Assembly: GCA_009929175.1 (NCBI GenBank)
Contig: SABC01000003.1
Coordinates: forward strand, 39,685-103,684
DNA from: Bacteroidia bacterium
GTDB lineage: Bacteria; Bacteroidota; Bacteroidia; Bacteroidales; UBA932
Reading direction: 5' to 3'
Length of the DNA: 64,000 nt
The notes below the pieces were generated by a model. The model was not told the origin of the DNA. It saw nothing but the letters and a program-made list of their open reading frames with translations, and ran no database searches. Positions 41,619-51,898 of the stretch are shown one piece after another; the first letter of the stretch is position 1; every line of letters starts with the position of its first letter. A program made the translations under genes and the position numbers.

Positions 41619-44441
41619 TTATAGTGTTAATTGCAGGGATAGTGCAAAATAGCTTCCCGGAGAGAATTTTTTGGAGGTCTGCACCCTGTCGTGTACCACT
41701 CCGTTACCATCCATGAACTTGGGATATTGGCGGAACACAATTTTTTGGTTGAGGATATCGGTAGCCTTGAATTTGACCATAGCCCTCTCTCCGATTTTCT
41801 TACTGATTGTAACATCCAGCAAATCCTTCGGCAGTTCGTATGTGTCGGGCACATCGTTGTTGATACTGGCTCCCGATCCTGTGTCTGCCCTTCCTATCCC
41901 TACAATCCTTTTTCCGATCCTGTTGTACAGTATCCCGGCACTGATACCTCTCTCTTTGTTGTCATAATAGAGAGAGCCGTTGATTATATATGGCGACTGG
42001 CCCTGCATGGCTCTGTCCCTTTCGAGTGACCTATCCTTGTCAAAGGCTACCATACTCCATATGTAAGCCGCATTCAATCCAAAGGAAAAATCATCCATAC
42101 CCAAGAAATCCAGTTCTTTCCTGATATCGGCCTCTACCCCGAAGTTATTGGCCTCTTTGGCATTTTCAAATGTATAGGTATAAGAGCCACCGGCATCAAG
42201 GTAGGTCCACTCTATCGGATTCCTGAAATGTTTGTAAAACAAAGCAAAAGTTGCATACTCACCCGAAGAGGGATAATGTTCGAACCTAATATCCACATTG
42301 TCAATTGTAGCGTGTTTGAGGTCGGGATTACCTTTTACATCCGAAAAAAGGTTAAAGTCATAATAGACCGACGGGGAGAGCTCCCGGAATTCCTGCCTGT
42401 TTACAGACCGCCCGTAGGCAACCCTCACAAGATTTTGTTTATCAATATTGTACGCAGCGTTAACAGATGGGTATAACTGGACAATGTCATAGGTATTGTC
42501 GTATGTACTGAACTCATATATCTTATCATAGTTGGTAAGTATCATCCGGCCAGCCTCCAACCTCAGCCCGGTGTTTATCCTGAATTTGCCCGAAACATAG
42601 TTGAGCATGGCAAATGCAGCACCGTTTGCAAGCGTTCCTTTGTAACTGTTGCGATTATCGGTATCTTCGTAAATATATAGTTTGTCTGCTCCGAAATTTC
42701 CGGGTTGCAGTATCTCCTTCACCGGATCCCTGTAGACAAAGTCTGATGGCATGGAATACCTGTTATACCTGTAGAAAAATTGGCGGTTATTGTAATCCCG
42801 TCCCCTGTATTCACCTAAAAGGCCTATCTTAACCTCTGTCTCACTCTTTAGGGAGGAAAACTTGTGGGTATAATTGACCGAAGGGGAGAGGATGTTCTCA
42901 CTGAGGTATACAAAATCCCTGGATATTTCATTTTGGTCTATGGCCATCTTTCCAAAATGTTCATCCCCGAAAATCCTGTTCTCTTCCCGGTTTATGATCC
43001 TCCTGTCGGGTTGGTCCATATTTGCCCATGAATAGGAGATGCTCCATGCTGTTGTACCATTCCTGTGGTCATGGCTTCCCGAAAGCTGTGATGTGTAGGT
43101 AAGCCTGCTGGTATAGAGGTATTCGTATTTTTCCTGATTGTAAAGTGCGCTTACATTTTGCCAGCCATCCCTGGTGGTATACCTGTTTTTTCCAAGTATA
43201 TTGAAAATGTTGCGGAACTCGATTTTATTATGGTTGTCCATCCAGGCAACATTGAGCATTGCCCCTCCCCTTGAATCCGAATTGTACTGGTTGTCGGAGT
43301 AGTCGTATATGGATTCCGGTTTATCCTCTACCCAATTGTATGCTCCAAAGCGGGAGTTGTGCATATCCCTGTAAACCTGAATGCTTTTTGTGTAATTCAA
43401 GGCTCCGGTAAGGCCCAGATCATTACCCCTTTTGGTTTTATGTGCCCTGTTTAGCATCACAGAAAGCCTCAGGTCGGGAAGCGGGCTTTTTTGCTTCACC
43501 CCCCACTCTTCCCTGAACCCGTTTGCAGTTACCAGTGAAACCAGCTCTTTGTCATTGTTGTCCATTCGTTTTGGCACCACGGAAGAGAGGGACCTCTCCC
43601 CACTGTCAAACCCCAGGAAATCTGTAGGCGACCCTTTACTTATCATGTATTTTTCAAAATGGGAAGAGGTGCTCACTCCTGTACCCAACGAAACCTGCAA
43701 CTCATTTTTCTCAGGCATGCTGCCTGTTGTAATCTTTACAAAACCGCCGGCAAAGTCGGCAGGGATTTCGGCTGATTGGGATTTTACAACCATAATACTC
43801 TCAAGTTGGTTAGAAGGAAGCAGGTCAAAAGAGAAGCTCCTGCTGTCGGCTTCGGTCCCCGGGACTGCTGTATTATTGATCCACACATTGTTGTAGCGGC
43901 TTGGCAAGCCCCTTACCACTATCAGACGCTCTTCCAAAAGGGAAACTCCGGGAATCCTTTTAACAACTTCTGCTGCATTCCTGTCCTGTGAACGGGATAT
44001 TTGGATCCCCGACATCCCGCTCATAACTACCTGTGATGTACGTACGGATTGCACCATTGCAATCTCGGAGTTCATCCTTTTCACCGAAGTCACTACTATT
44101 TCGTCCAAAAGGTTTGTGGCCTCCTCCAGCAATGCATTGAATTGGTTTACCCCGCTTTTAACCTCCAGCTCATTTACAACTATTGTTTGGTAACCAATAT
44201 AGGAGACCTGGACTGTATGTTTACCGGCAGGAATGCCATCAATGGAATAATTTCCGTCCAAATCCGTGCTTGCTCCAATTTTAAGGGTCGGGAAAAAGAG
44301 GGTAACTCCCGGCAAGGTCTCACCACTCTTTTTATCAATCACAAAACCCTCCAGGGAAGCACCTCCCCCCTGTCCGTTTGCCCAAAACGGAATCATAACC
44401 AAATAAATTGCAGTCAATGTAAAAATCAATCTTCTTTTCAC
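41619..44441 (-). CDS. TonB-dependent outer-membrane receptor
   Basis: 940 aa. Signal peptide (1-23), CarboxypepD_reg-like beta-sandwich (about 28-112: GFVIDKKSGETLPGVTLFFPTLKIGASTDLDGNYSIDGIPAGKHTV...), a TonB-box-like LLDEIVVTS at 112-120, the plug domain (about 135-240, with IPGVSLLEERLIVVRGLPSRYNNVWINN), and a 22-strand barrel ending in GSYFALSLQLTL. It resembles a SusC/transporter but no SusD gene follows; the beta-helix lipoprotein takes that place. It is divergent from the two-component system at 44597. The substrate is unknown. Confidence 0.95.
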   Translation of the reverse strand: MKRRLIFTLTAIYLVMIPFWANGQGGGASLEGFVIDKKSGETLPGVTLFFPTLKIGASTDLDGNYSIDGIPAGKHTVQVSYIGYQTIVVNELEVKSGVNQFNALLEEATNLLDEIVVTSVKRMNSEIAMVQSVRTSQVVMSGMSGIQISRSQDRNAAEVVKRIPGVSLLEERLIVVRGLPSRYNNVWINNTAVPGTEADSRSFSFDLLPSNQLESIMVVKSQSAEIPADFAGGFVKITTGSMPEKNELQVSLGTGVSTSSHFEKYMISKGSPTDFLGFDSGERSLSSVVPKRMDNNDKELVSLVTANGFREEWGVKQKSPLPDLRLSVMLNRAHKTKRGNDLGLTGALNYTKSIQVYRDMHNSRFGAYNWVEDKPESIYDYSDNQYNSDSRGGAMLNVAWMDNHNKIEFRNIFNILGKNRYTTRDGWQNVSALYNQEKYEYLYTSRLTYTSQLSGSHDHRNGTTAWSISYSWANMDQPDRRIINREENRIFGDEHFGKMAIDQNEISRDFVYLSENILSPSVNYTHKFSSLKSETEVKIGLLGEYRGRDYNNRQFFYRYNRYSMPSDFVYRDPVKEILQPGNFGADKLYIYEDTDNRNSYKGTLANGAAFAMLNYVSGKFRINTGLRLEAGRMILTNYDKIYEFSTYDNTYDIVQLYPSVNAAYNIDKQNLVRVAYGRSVNRQEFRELSPSVYYDFNLFSDVKGNPDLKHATIDNVDIRFEHYPSSGEYATFALFYKHFRNPIEWTYLDAGGSYTYTFENAKEANNFGVEADIRKELDFLGMDDFSFGLNAAYIWSMVAFDKDRSLERDRAMQGQSPYIINGSLYYDNKERGISAGILYNRIGKRIVGIGRADTGSGASINNDVPDTYELPKDLLDVTISKKIGERAMVKFKATDILNQKIVFRQYPKFMDGNGVVHDRVQTSKKFSPGSYFALSLQLTL

Positions 44442-44467
44442 CTTCGTTTTTTTTATATTTACGACAG

Positions 44468-44569
44468 CAAAAGTATCCTGCCTTTGTTAAGGGAGTGATA
44501 AGAAATTATTAAGATATTTTTAAGAAAACCTGCCCCTTACTTTTAATTCTATACAAAATGGTAGATTTG
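44468..44569. promoter_or_regulatory. Divergent -7 elements for the receptor operon and the response regulator
   Basis: TACTTTTG on the minus strand (44475-44468) and TAGATTTG on the plus strand (44562-44569) fit TAnnTTTG, 27-28 nt before the respective starts. The 86 bp between them may hold a binding site for the OmpR-type regulator, but I did not find a clear direct repeat. Confidence 0.5.
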
Positions 44570-44596
44570 CACCATAAATTTCCAATCAAGGGCAAA

Positions 44597-45307
44597 ATGA
44601 CTTCAAAGAAGATTCTTGTAGTGGACGATGAGGAGGACCTTTGTGAAATCCTAAGCTTCAACCTGCGCAAAGCCGGTTTCGAGACAGATGTCGCATACTC
44701 GGCTGAGGAGGCGTACCTGAAACTCAAAAACAACTATGACCTGCTGCTTTTGGATGTCATGATGGGAGCAATATCGGGTTTCAAACTTGCCGAACTCGTC
44801 AGGGAAGACTACTCCACTGAGATTCCCATAATCTTTATTACCGCAAAAGACAGGGAGAACGACAAACTTCAGGGGTTCGGGCTTGGTGCCGATGATTACA
44901 TTTCAAAACCATTTTCGGTAAAGGAGGTTATTGCCAGGGTAAACGCAGTCCTTTCAAGGACTTCGGGAAGCACAAACAGTAAAAAAGAGAACAAGGTGCA
45001 AGGGAACACCCTTTTGTTCAACGCCATCAGGATTGATGCCACATCCAAAAAGGTAACGTTGGGGGGAAAAGAGATCAAATTGACAAGAAAGGAGTTTGAG
45101 ATTCTTTTCATGTTAGCTCAGGAGCAAGGCAAGATTTTCTCCCGCCCCGATATACTTGACAAAATCTGGAACGACGAGGCTTATGTAATGGAGCGTACTG
45201 TGGATGTTCATATTGCCCGTCTGAGAAAGAAAATTGAACCTTTCGGGCATTATATTGTAAACCGGTCAGGTTATGGCTATTGCTTTGATCCCAACAATGA
45301 AGATTAA
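44597..45307 (+). CDS. OmpR/PhoB-family response regulator
   Basis: 236 aa. The receiver has acidic pocket DDEED (10-14), phospho-acceptor D53 (LLLLDVMMG) and ITAKD. The C-terminal winged helix has GNTLLFNAIRIDATSKKVTLGGKEIKLTRKEFEILFMLAQEQGK and ERTVDVHIARLRKKIEP. The ATG at 44597 gives the standard start before KKILVVDDE. It overlaps the kinase gene by 11 nt, so they form one operon. It is the likely regulator of the divergent receptor-lipoprotein operon. Confidence 0.95.
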   Translation: MTSKKILVVDDEEDLCEILSFNLRKAGFETDVAYSAEEAYLKLKNNYDLLLLDVMMGAISGFKLAELVREDYSTEIPIIFITAKDRENDKLQGFGLGADDYISKPFSVKEVIARVNAVLSRTSGSTNSKKENKVQGNTLLFNAIRIDATSKKVTLGGKEIKLTRKEFEILFMLAQEQGKIFSRPDILDKIWNDEAYVMERTVDVHIARLRKKIEPFGHYIVNRSGYGYCFDPNNED

Positions 45308-46697
45308 ATACAGATACAAGGTTGTACTAAGTTTCATGGTTGTACTGGCAGCCACCACACTTCTCTTCACCCTGCTCATGATCAACAAGGAGGGACGTCT
45401 GAAGATAGAGCGGCTGGTATTTGCAATGCAGCCCTATGCCGATATCCTCTACAATAACCTGAGCCATCCGGTTGATTCCTCCTCGGCCCGTATGGCAATT
45501 GAATCCCTGGATGGTATCCTGCCGGCAGGTATAAGAGTTACCATTCTCGACAAAGAGGGTTGGGTTTTCTACGACAACTTCTCTGCAAAAGATTCCATTA
45601 CGGACAATCACCTTCACCGTCCCGAGATCATGATGGCTTTATCTTCGGGCTCGGGTCACGCCTTGCGTTACTCATCTACACTGAATGCCAAATACCTCTA
45701 TTACGCCAAGGAGTTCCCGGACCTCTACATACGGACAGCGATGGATTACAAAAAAAACATCTATCCGGCAGTCAAAGGCGAAAAAAGCTGGCAGGCATAT
45801 CTGCTGCTTATTTTTGCAGTATCCGTGCTGGTTTTGGCATACATCTCCCGTAAACTCAGCAAGCCTTATTATGCACTAAAGGAGTTTGTGGAAAGGGTTC
45901 GGCACAACGAGGATGATTACGATTCCGTCAGGTTTCCCAAAGATGAACTTGGAGAGGTGGGAGAGCAGATCATGCAAGCCTTCCGTGAAATGGACAACTC
46001 AAAAAGATACAAACAACAACTTACCCATAACGTGGCCCACGAACTCAAAACCCCGGTGACCGGCATCAGGGGTTACCTGGAGACACTATTGCAGGAAGAG
46101 GAGATGGACAAGGAGCAATCCAGGTTTTTCCTCGAGAGGGCCTATTCACAAACCCTAAGGCTGACATCAATCATAAACGACATCTCTGTACTGAATAAGA
46201 TCGAGGAGGGGTATGATAAATTTGAATTCGAAAAGATCAATCTGCTCAAATGCCTTAAAGAGATCGAGGGAGATTTGGCCTTCAAACTAGAAGAGAAAAA
46301 GATACGGTTTTATGCAGAGGTCCGTGGTTCACTGGAGGTCGAAGGTAATTACATGCTCATCTACTCGTTATTCAAAAATTTGATTGACAATTCAATAGAC
46401 CATGCAGGCGAAGGCCTTGAAATCCACATCAAAGAGCGCGGGGTATCGGATTCAGAGGTATATCTGTCATATTACGATACCGGGAAAGGAGTCCCCGAAG
46501 ATCACATCCACAGGATTTTCGAAAGGTTTTACAGGGTAGAAAAGGGACGTAGCCGCAAAAGTGGCGGCAGCGGTCTCGGGCTTTCGATTGTCAAGAATTC
46601 AGTATTGCTGCACAAAGGAAAAATAACAGCATCCAACCGTTCCGGAGGTGGATTGCAGTTTGACTTTACCCTCTCCCTGCAGATGGGCAAAAGTTAA
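45297..46697 (+). CDS. Sensor histidine kinase
   Basis: 466 aa. Membrane helix 1 at about 9-28, periplasmic sensor domain about 30-160, helix 2 about 165-184, then a linker helix and HisKA with phosphorylated H248 ([23 protein letters not shown]), an HATPase_c with N box NSIDHAG, G1 [18 protein letters not shown], and G2 [12 protein letters not shown]. The receiver partner is the gene it overlaps. The sensor domain does not resemble a named family. Its stop overlaps the convergent folE stop by 4 nt. Confidence 0.95.
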   Translation: MKIKYRYKVVLSFMVVLAATTLLFTLLMINKEGRLKIERLVFAMQPYADILYNNLSHPVDSSSARMAIESLDGILPAGIRVTILDKEGWVFYDNFSAKDSITDNHLHRPEIMMALSSGSGHALRYSSTLNAKYLYYAKEFPDLYIRTAMDYKKNIYPAVKGEKSWQAYLLLIFAVSVLVLAYISRKLSKPYYALKEFVERVRHNEDDYDSVRFPKDELGEVGEQIMQAFREMDNSKRYKQQLTHNVAHELKTPVTGIRGYLETLLQEEEMDKEQSRFFLERAYSQTLRLTSIINDISVLNKIEEGYDKFEFEKINLLKCLKEIEGDLAFKLEEKKIRFYAEVRGSLEVEGNYMLIYSLFKNLIDNSIDHAGEGLEIHIKERGVSDSEVYLSYYDTGKGVPEDHIHRIFERFYRVEKGRSRKSGGSGLGLSIVKNSVLLHKGKITASNRSGGGLQFDFTLSLQMGKS

Positions 46698-47293
46698 TGT
46701 ACCGAAATCCCTATCAGGTGCATGAACTCCTCCCTGGTACGGATATCCTTGAGAAAAGCACCCGTAAAAGCACTTGTTGTTGTTACCGAGTTTTGCTTTT
46801 GCACACCCCTTATCTGCATACACATATGCGATGCCTCAATCACAACTGCCACACCCAGCGGGTTCAATGTGTTTTGGATACAATCCCTGATTTGTACTGT
46901 AAGCCTCTCCTGTACCTGCAACCTGCGGGAAAAGGCCTCAACCACCCGTGCAATCTTGCTCAGCCCGGTGATATGTCCATTGGGTATGTAAGCAACATGA
47001 GCCTTCCCGTAAAATGGAAGCATATGGTGTTCACACATCGAATAAAGGTCAATATCCTTAACAAGTACCATCTGTTTGTATTCTTCCTTGAATTTTGCAG
47101 AATTGAGGATTGTTGCGCCATCCATACCATAACCTTGGTTGAGGAACTGGATAGACCTGGCCACCCTCACAGGGGTCAGTTGCAACCCCTCCCTGTCGGG
47201 ATCTTCTCCAATAAGCTTGAGGATCTCTTTATAGTGAAATGCAAGCTGCTGTGTTGTATCTTCGTCGTACTGTTCAATTTTTGTATATGCCAT
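46694..47293 (-). CDS. folE: GTP cyclohydrolase I
   Basis: 199 aa. It converts GTP to dihydroneopterin triphosphate for folate synthesis. Zinc ligands are C87, H90 ([12 protein letters not shown]) and C158 ([11 protein letters not shown]), with further family segments [27 protein letters not shown] and TSAFTGAF. The length is normal for the bacterial type IA enzyme. It is a single-gene unit between the two-component system (convergent) and mqnB (divergent). Confidence 0.96.
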   Translation of the reverse strand: MAYTKIEQYDEDTTQQLAFHYKEILKLIGEDPDREGLQLTPVRVARSIQFLNQGYGMDGATILNSAKFKEEYKQMVLVKDIDLYSMCEHHMLPFYGKAHVAYIPNGHITGLSKIARVVEAFSRRLQVQERLTVQIRDCIQNTLNPLGVAVVIEASHMCMQIRGVQKQNSVTTTSAFTGAFLKDIRTREEFMHLIGISVH

Positions 47294-47359
47294 AATAAAT
47301 ATCTATTTTCGTGAGCCATTCAACTGACCTGCAATATTACAAAAAAATGAATAGATAGA

Positions 47360-48040
47360 ATGAGAATACTTATAACTGCAGCCGAAGAGGAAGAGCTTAT
47401 CACTGCAAAACAAGCCTTTAACTTACTTGCCAGAGAGCAACAACAAAAGTTGGATGTTACCTGGATGCTCACCGGAATCGGAACTACCTCCACAAGTTAC
47501 CGGCTAACAAAAATGATTGTCGGTAACGAACCATTTGATTTGGCTGTGAATATTGGTATAGCAGGCACTTTCACGCCTCAGTTCCTTATAGGGTCGGTTG
47601 CCAGGATAGAGAAAGAATACTTTGGCGACCTCGGCTTCGAAACCTTCACGGGATTCCAGACTCTCTTTGATTACAAAATCCTGGATGCCGACACCCATCC
47701 ATTCCGCAATGGAGCTCTAAACGCCCCCGCCCTGACCGCAGGGCTGGAAAAAATCCTGGACAAATACCCAAAAGCAGACGGAGTCACGGTACAGACAGTA
47801 AGTGGGCTGCCCGAGAAAACAGAGCAGCTCAGGAAGGGATTCCACCCTCATATCGAAAGTATGGAGGGCGCTGCATTCTTCTATGTTTGCATATTGGAAG
47901 GAGTTCCTTTTGTTGAGCTCAGGTCGGTCTCCAACGAAGTCGGAGAGAGGGACCGTTCCAGATGGGACATCCCTAAGGCCCTCGATTCTTTAAGGGATGC
48001 TTCAAAGGAACTAATGGAGGCATTGTCAAATGAGGCTTAG
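47360..48040 (+). CDS. mqnB: Futalosine hydrolase
   Basis: 226 aa. A nucleoside phosphorylase-like hydrolase removing hypoxanthine from futalosine in the alternative menaquinone pathway. It has AVNIGIAGTFTPQFLIGSVARIEKEYFGDLG, TVQTVSGLPEKTEQLRKGF, and the catalytic-type IESMEGAAFFYVCILEGVPFVELRSVSNEVGERD. It overlaps mqnD by 11 nt. This overlap and the known pathway support the call over MTA/SAH nucleosidase, whose sequence is otherwise similar. Confidence 0.92.
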   Translation: MRILITAAEEEELITAKQAFNLLAREQQQKLDVTWMLTGIGTTSTSYRLTKMIVGNEPFDLAVNIGIAGTFTPQFLIGSVARIEKEYFGDLGFETFTGFQTLFDYKILDADTHPFRNGALNAPALTAGLEKILDKYPKADGVTVQTVSGLPEKTEQLRKGFHPHIESMEGAAFFYVCILEGVPFVELRSVSNEVGERDRSRWDIPKALDSLRDASKELMEALSNEA

Positions 48041-48884
48041 ACTTGCATACTCTCCCTGCCCGAACGACACCTATGCATTCCACGCAATGGTGCATGGGTT
48101 GGTGGATTGCGAGGGGCTATCGTTTGAAACCCTGTTGACCGATGTAGAGGAGCTTAACAAAGGTGCTGCATCTTCAAAATATGATGTCTGCAAACTCAGC
48201 TACCACGCATATTTCCATGTAAATGACAAATATGTGATGCTCCGCTCCGGCAGCGCACTGGGTTACGGTAACGGGCCCTTGCTGGTATCACCTTCAGGAT
48301 CCAGGGCTTTTGACAATGACGGCCACCCCCTGTCCGACACAATAGCAAACAACACAGTTTTGATTCCGGGAGATTACACAACTGCTGCCTTGCTTTTGAA
48401 GATTGCCTTTCCCAAAATATCCAAAACCAAAGCAGTGTTATTCTCCTCAATAGAAAACGAGCTTCTTGCTGGAAAAGCCATGTCGGGAGTCCTGATTCAT
48501 GAAACCCGTTTCACATACCGTGACAGGGGGCTCAGCCTGATTGCCGACCTTGGCGAACAGTGGCAAGCCATCAGCGGTTTACCGATACCCTTGGGAGGAA
48601 TAGCAGTATCAAGGGAACTTGGACGTGATACAGCTCTCAAAATTGGCAGGATACTTAAAAGAAGTATCCTTTATGCCGCCGGAAACCCCCAGGCATCGGG
48701 AGACTATGTCAGGTTGCACGCACGCGAAATGGATCCCTTGGTACTGGAAAAACACATAAAAATGTTTGTAAACGACTACACCACCGAGATCGGGGAAATC
48801 GGGGAAAATGCGGTGAATGCACTATTTGAACATACCCTCAAAATATATCCCGAATTAAAAAGGAACAACAATCTCTTTATTTAG
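48030..48884 (+). CDS. mqnD: 1,4-dihydroxy-6-naphthoate synthase
   Basis: 284 aa. It converts cyclic de-hypoxanthine futalosine to 1,4-dihydroxy-6-naphthoate. A periplasmic-binding-protein-like fold with the family N-terminus [23 protein letters not shown], then [26 protein letters not shown], and [18 protein letters not shown]. Together with mqnB it shows that this organism makes menaquinone by the futalosine route. mqnA, mqnC and mqnE are not in the window. Confidence 0.94.
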   Translation: MRLRLAYSPCPNDTYAFHAMVHGLVDCEGLSFETLLTDVEELNKGAASSKYDVCKLSYHAYFHVNDKYVMLRSGSALGYGNGPLLVSPSGSRAFDNDGHPLSDTIANNTVLIPGDYTTAALLLKIAFPKISKTKAVLFSSIENELLAGKAMSGVLIHETRFTYRDRGLSLIADLGEQWQAISGLPIPLGGIAVSRELGRDTALKIGRILKRSILYAAGNPQASGDYVRLHAREMDPLVLEKHIKMFVNDYTTEIGEIGENAVNALFEHTLKIYPELKRNNNLFI

Positions 48885-48892
48885 TATTTTTG
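48885..48892 (+). promoter_or_regulatory. -7 promoter element before the ABC ATPase
   Basis: TATTTTTG directly follows the mqnD stop codon and lies 20 nt before the ABC gene's ATG. It suggests a separate transcript for the following genes; no -33 TTTG was found. Confidence 0.35.
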
Positions 48893-48912
48893 CATCCTCA
48901 AAACGCCACTAT

Positions 48913-49620
48913 ATGAGCAAGGAAATAATCAAAATCTCGGGTATTACCAAATTCTACAAGGTAGGGAACCAAGTAGTGAAGGCCCTGAACGGAGTTGACA
49001 TAACAATTCACCAAAACGAATATGTTGCAATCATGGGTCCTTCGGGTTCGGGCAAATCCACCATGATGAATATCCTGGGGTGTCTGGACTCCCCTACGGG
49101 AGGCAGTTATATCCTCAATGGTACCGATGTCTCGAAAATGGAAGACAGTGAACTTGCAGAGGTAAGGAACAAAGAGATTGGATTCATATTCCAATCCTTC
49201 AACCTTCTCCCGAGGTATTCCGCTCTGGACAACGTTGCCCTTCCGCTGATTTACTCAGGAATAGGTAAAGATGAGCGGGACCGCCGGGCTCTTGAAACTT
49301 TAGAGAGTGTTGATTTGTCGGACCGTGTCCACCATAAGCCCAACGAACTATCCGGAGGTCAGCGACAACGCGTTGCAGTAGCGAGAGCCCTGATAAACAA
49401 ACCCTCCATTATCCTTGCCGACGAGCCGACCGGCAACCTGGATTCCAAGACTTCAATAGATATCATGAAATTGTTTTCAAAAATCCACAACAATGGCAAC
49501 ACGGTGATTGTTGTTACCCACGAAGAAGACATAGCCAAACACGCCCGCAGGATCATACGACTCAGGGATGGTTTGATTGAATCGGATTCGTACAATGATA
49601 ACCCTGTAACATATAACTAA
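48913..49620 (+). CDS. ABC transporter ATP-binding protein (LolD/MacB type)
   Basis: 235 aa. Walker [14 protein letters not shown]-loop [18 protein letters not shown], signature [15 protein letters not shown], Walker [16 protein letters not shown], and H-loop [12 protein letters not shown]. The C-terminal [13 protein letters not shown] is usual for the MacB/LolD/FtsE group, which drives lipoprotein release or efflux through an FtsX-like permease. No permease gene is adjacent; a PduO-type adenosyltransferase follows 6 nt later. Confidence 0.93.
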   Translation: MSKEIIKISGITKFYKVGNQVVKALNGVDITIHQNEYVAIMGPSGSGKSTMMNILGCLDSPTGGSYILNGTDVSKMEDSELAEVRNKEIGFIFQSFNLLPRYSALDNVALPLIYSGIGKDERDRRALETLESVDLSDRVHHKPNELSGGQRQRVAVARALINKPSIILADEPTGNLDSKTSIDIMKLFSKIHNNGNTVIVVTHEEDIAKHARRIIRLRDGLIESDSYNDNPVTYN

Positions 49621-49626
49621 AAGATA

Positions 49627-50163
49627 ATGAAAGTATACACCAAGACCGGGGACAAAGGTGAGACATCTCTCGTAGGTGGCGCAAGAGTGAGCAAAAACGA
49701 TGCTAGGGTAAATGCATACGGCAACGTTGATGAGCTTATCTCTTTTATAGCATTGGTCAGGAGTGACTCCGAAGGCATGCCCTACCACGACAACCTCAGG
49801 AGGATCCAGTCCAATCTGATGCTCGTTGCGGCACATCTTGCGGCCGACACGGTTGCCGCCTCCAGATTAAAGGAGTTTGATGCTTCCGAAATTGAATTCC
49901 TGGAGAAAGAGATTGACAAAATGACTGCCGTTCTCCCGGAGCAAAAAGCATTCATACTGCCAGGAAAACCCCGTGTTGCTGCCGAGTGCCACATTGCACG
50001 TACAGTTTGCCGCCGTGCCGAAAGGTCTGCAATACCGGTAATGACAGACCAACGTCTAGAATATCCTGTCAAATACCTCAACAGGTTATCCGATTACCTA
50101 TACGTTTATGCAAGGTACCTCGCAATGGAAAATGGTACCGGAGACGATTTTTGGTACCAATAG
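49627..50163 (+). CDS. Cob(I)alamin adenosyltransferase, PduO type
   Basis: 178 aa. It attaches the adenosyl group from ATP to reduced cobalamin. The N-terminal ATP-binding motif VYTKTGDKGETSLVGGARVSKNDARVNAYGNVDELISFIAL and the helical-bundle end CHIARTVCRRAERSAI...YPVKYLNRLSDYLYVYARYLA are the PduO/EutT-group signature. Its presence implies adenosylcobalamin-dependent enzymes elsewhere in the genome (for example methylmalonyl-CoA mutase). No cobalamin genes or riboswitch are seen nearby. Confidence 0.94.
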   Translation: MKVYTKTGDKGETSLVGGARVSKNDARVNAYGNVDELISFIALVRSDSEGMPYHDNLRRIQSNLMLVAAHLAADTVAASRLKEFDASEIEFLEKEIDKMTAVLPEQKAFILPGKPRVAAECHIARTVCRRAERSAIPVMTDQRLEYPVKYLNRLSDYLYVYARYLAMENGTGDDFWYQ

Positions 50164-50206
50164 CTCAAATTAGGTAGAATAGTGGGAATATTATAAAATA
50201 ATTTAC

Positions 50207-50214
50207 TATCTTCG
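50207..50214 (+). promoter_or_regulatory. -7 promoter element (TAnnTTCG variant) before the DUF2795 gene
   Basis: TATCTTCG, a one-base variant of TAnnTTTG also seen before aspA, lies 52 nt before the ATG at 50267 in the 103-nt intergenic gap. Confidence 0.35.
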
Positions 50215-50266
50215 CACACTATTTTGGCATGTAATTGCAAACTTCTAATTATTAACGAATTACGCT

Positions 50267-50488
50267 ATGTATTGGACACTTGAACTAGCATCAAAACTAG
50301 AGGATGCACCTTGGCCAGCTACCAAAGAAGAGCTTATCGATTACGCAACCCGTTCGGGTGCACCTTTGGAAGTAATCGAAAACCTTGAAGATCTTGACGA
50401 TGATGGCGAGGTATACGATAGCATCGAGGATATCTGGCCAGATTATCCAAGTAAGGAAGACTTCTTCTTCAACGAAGAGGAGTATTAA
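50267..50488 (+). CDS. DUF2795 family small acidic protein
   Basis: 73 aa, very acidic. The pattern WPATKEELIDYATRSGAPLEVIENLEDLDDDGEVYDSIEDIWPDYP is the DUF2795 module, whose function is not established. The C-terminus DFFFNEEEY is a run of acidic and aromatic residues. It lies 12 nt before trkA, a neighbourhood I recall from other Bacteroidota, which might mean co-regulation. Confidence 0.85.
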   Translation: MYWTLELASKLEDAPWPATKEELIDYATRSGAPLEVIENLEDLDDDGEVYDSIEDIWPDYPSKEDFFFNEEEY

Positions 50489-50500
50489 AAAAAGGTAATC

Positions 50501-51847
50501 ATGAAAATTGTTATTGCAGGAGCAGGCGAGGTGGGCAGCCATCTCGCTAAGATGCTTAGCAATGAGTATCACGATCTTACAATTATCGACAACGATGAGA
50601 CCCGCCTTAACAGGGTGGCCGAAAGTGCCGATGTCATAACTGTATTCGGGTCACCTACATCCATCAAAACCCTCTCCTATGCCGGAGCAGCCAAAGCAGA
50701 CCTCTTCATTGCGGTCAGTCCCTCCCAGGAACAGGATGTGAATCTTATAAGCGCCCTGCTTGCAAAAAAAATGGGCAGCGGACGGGTTACTGCAAGGATC
50801 AACAACGACGAATACCTTCAAAACGAAAACAAACTGCTGTTTACCGAGATGGGTATTGATCTTTTGTTTTACCCCGAAAAAATTGCATCACACGAGATAA
50901 TTGACCTGTTGAAACAAACAGGCACATCGGAGTTCATGGATTTTTCGGGAGGTAAACTCCAGTTGATAGTATTCCGCCTGGAAGATGGTGCTCCGCTGCT
51001 GGATAAAACCATGAGTGATTACACCGGTGAGGGGGAACTGCAGTACCGGGCAGTAGCTATTGCAAGGGAAGGCAAGACAATCATTCCACGAAGCAATACC
51101 CGGTTCAAACTGCACGACCTTGTTTTTGTTATTTCAAAAAGAACAGGAGTTCAAGAAGTCATGAGCTATTCCGGCAAAAATAACATAGATGTGCGCCGGC
51201 TGATGATCGTAGGCGGAGGACGTATCGGAGAAATGGTTGCAAAAAAGCTGGAAAACAGCGTGGATTATATCAAATTGATAGAACGTCGAAGGGAGAGGTG
51301 CGACTACCTCAACGAAAGCCTCAACAAAACCCTTGTAATCAATGGTGACGCCCGCAACACCGACCTGCTGATAGAAGAGGATGTCAATGATTTTGATGCC
51401 TTTGTTGCAGTAACAAGCAGTTCCGAAACCAATATCCTCTCATGTGTTATGGCCAAAAAGATGGGAGTGGCCAAAACCATTGCCGAGGTAGAAAACATCG
51501 ATTACATAAAACTGGCAGAGGGTATGGGAGTGGATGCAGTAATCAACAAAAAGCTGATAACTGCCAGCCGCATATTCCGCTTTACACTGTCCAACAAGGT
51601 TCAATCCATTAAATGTTTGAACGGGTCCGATGCCGAGATTCTCGAATTCATTGTGAATCCAAACAGTGCTGTCACCCGTGACAAAGTCCGTAACCTGGAC
51701 TTCCCAAAAGAGGCTATCATAGGGGGTGTCATCCGAGGGAACAATAGTTTTATTGCCGTTGGAGACACAGAGATCAAGCCGTATGACAGGGTTGTGGTAT
51801 TTGCATTGCCGACAGCATTGAAAAAGGTGAACAAATTCTTCGCATAA
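50501..51847 (+). CDS. trkA: Trk system potassium uptake regulator TrkA
   Basis: 448 aa. Two RCK_N (NAD/ATP-binding) and two RCK_C domains in tandem. The first nucleotide motif is VIAGAGEVGSHLAKML (residues 4-19) and the second IVGGGRIGEMVAKKLE. TrkA gates the TrkH/TrkG potassium channel at the membrane. No trkH is next to it here; aspA follows after 109 nt with its own promoter. It begins 12 nt after the DUF2795 gene. Confidence 0.94.
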   Translation: MKIVIAGAGEVGSHLAKMLSNEYHDLTIIDNDETRLNRVAESADVITVFGSPTSIKTLSYAGAAKADLFIAVSPSQEQDVNLISALLAKKMGSGRVTARINNDEYLQNENKLLFTEMGIDLLFYPEKIASHEIIDLLKQTGTSEFMDFSGGKLQLIVFRLEDGAPLLDKTMSDYTGEGELQYRAVAIAREGKTIIPRSNTRFKLHDLVFVISKRTGVQEVMSYSGKNNIDVRRLMIVGGGRIGEMVAKKLENSVDYIKLIERRRERCDYLNESLNKTLVINGDARNTDLLIEEDVNDFDAFVAVTSSSETNILSCVMAKKMGVAKTIAEVENIDYIKLAEGMGVDAVINKKLITASRIFRFTLSNKVQSIKCLNGSDAEILEFIVNPNSAVTRDKVRNLDFPKEAIIGGVIRGNNSFIAVGDTEIKPYDRVVVFALPTALKKVNKFFA

Positions 51848-51898
51848 TTTGCCCCATATATTTTTCAAGCCAAATATTTCTTATAAATCATAAGGATT

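Noticed and set aside
41619..44441. Polysaccharide utilisation locus (SusC/SusD)
   Set aside because: The receptor is SusC-like in layout but no SusD, glycoside hydrolase or sulfatase gene is present in the neighbourhood.
48885..50266. Cobalamin riboswitch before the adenosyltransferase
   Set aside because: The gaps around 49627 are only 6 nt and about 100 nt, with no B12-box-like sequence; the gene is read from the preceding ABC gene.
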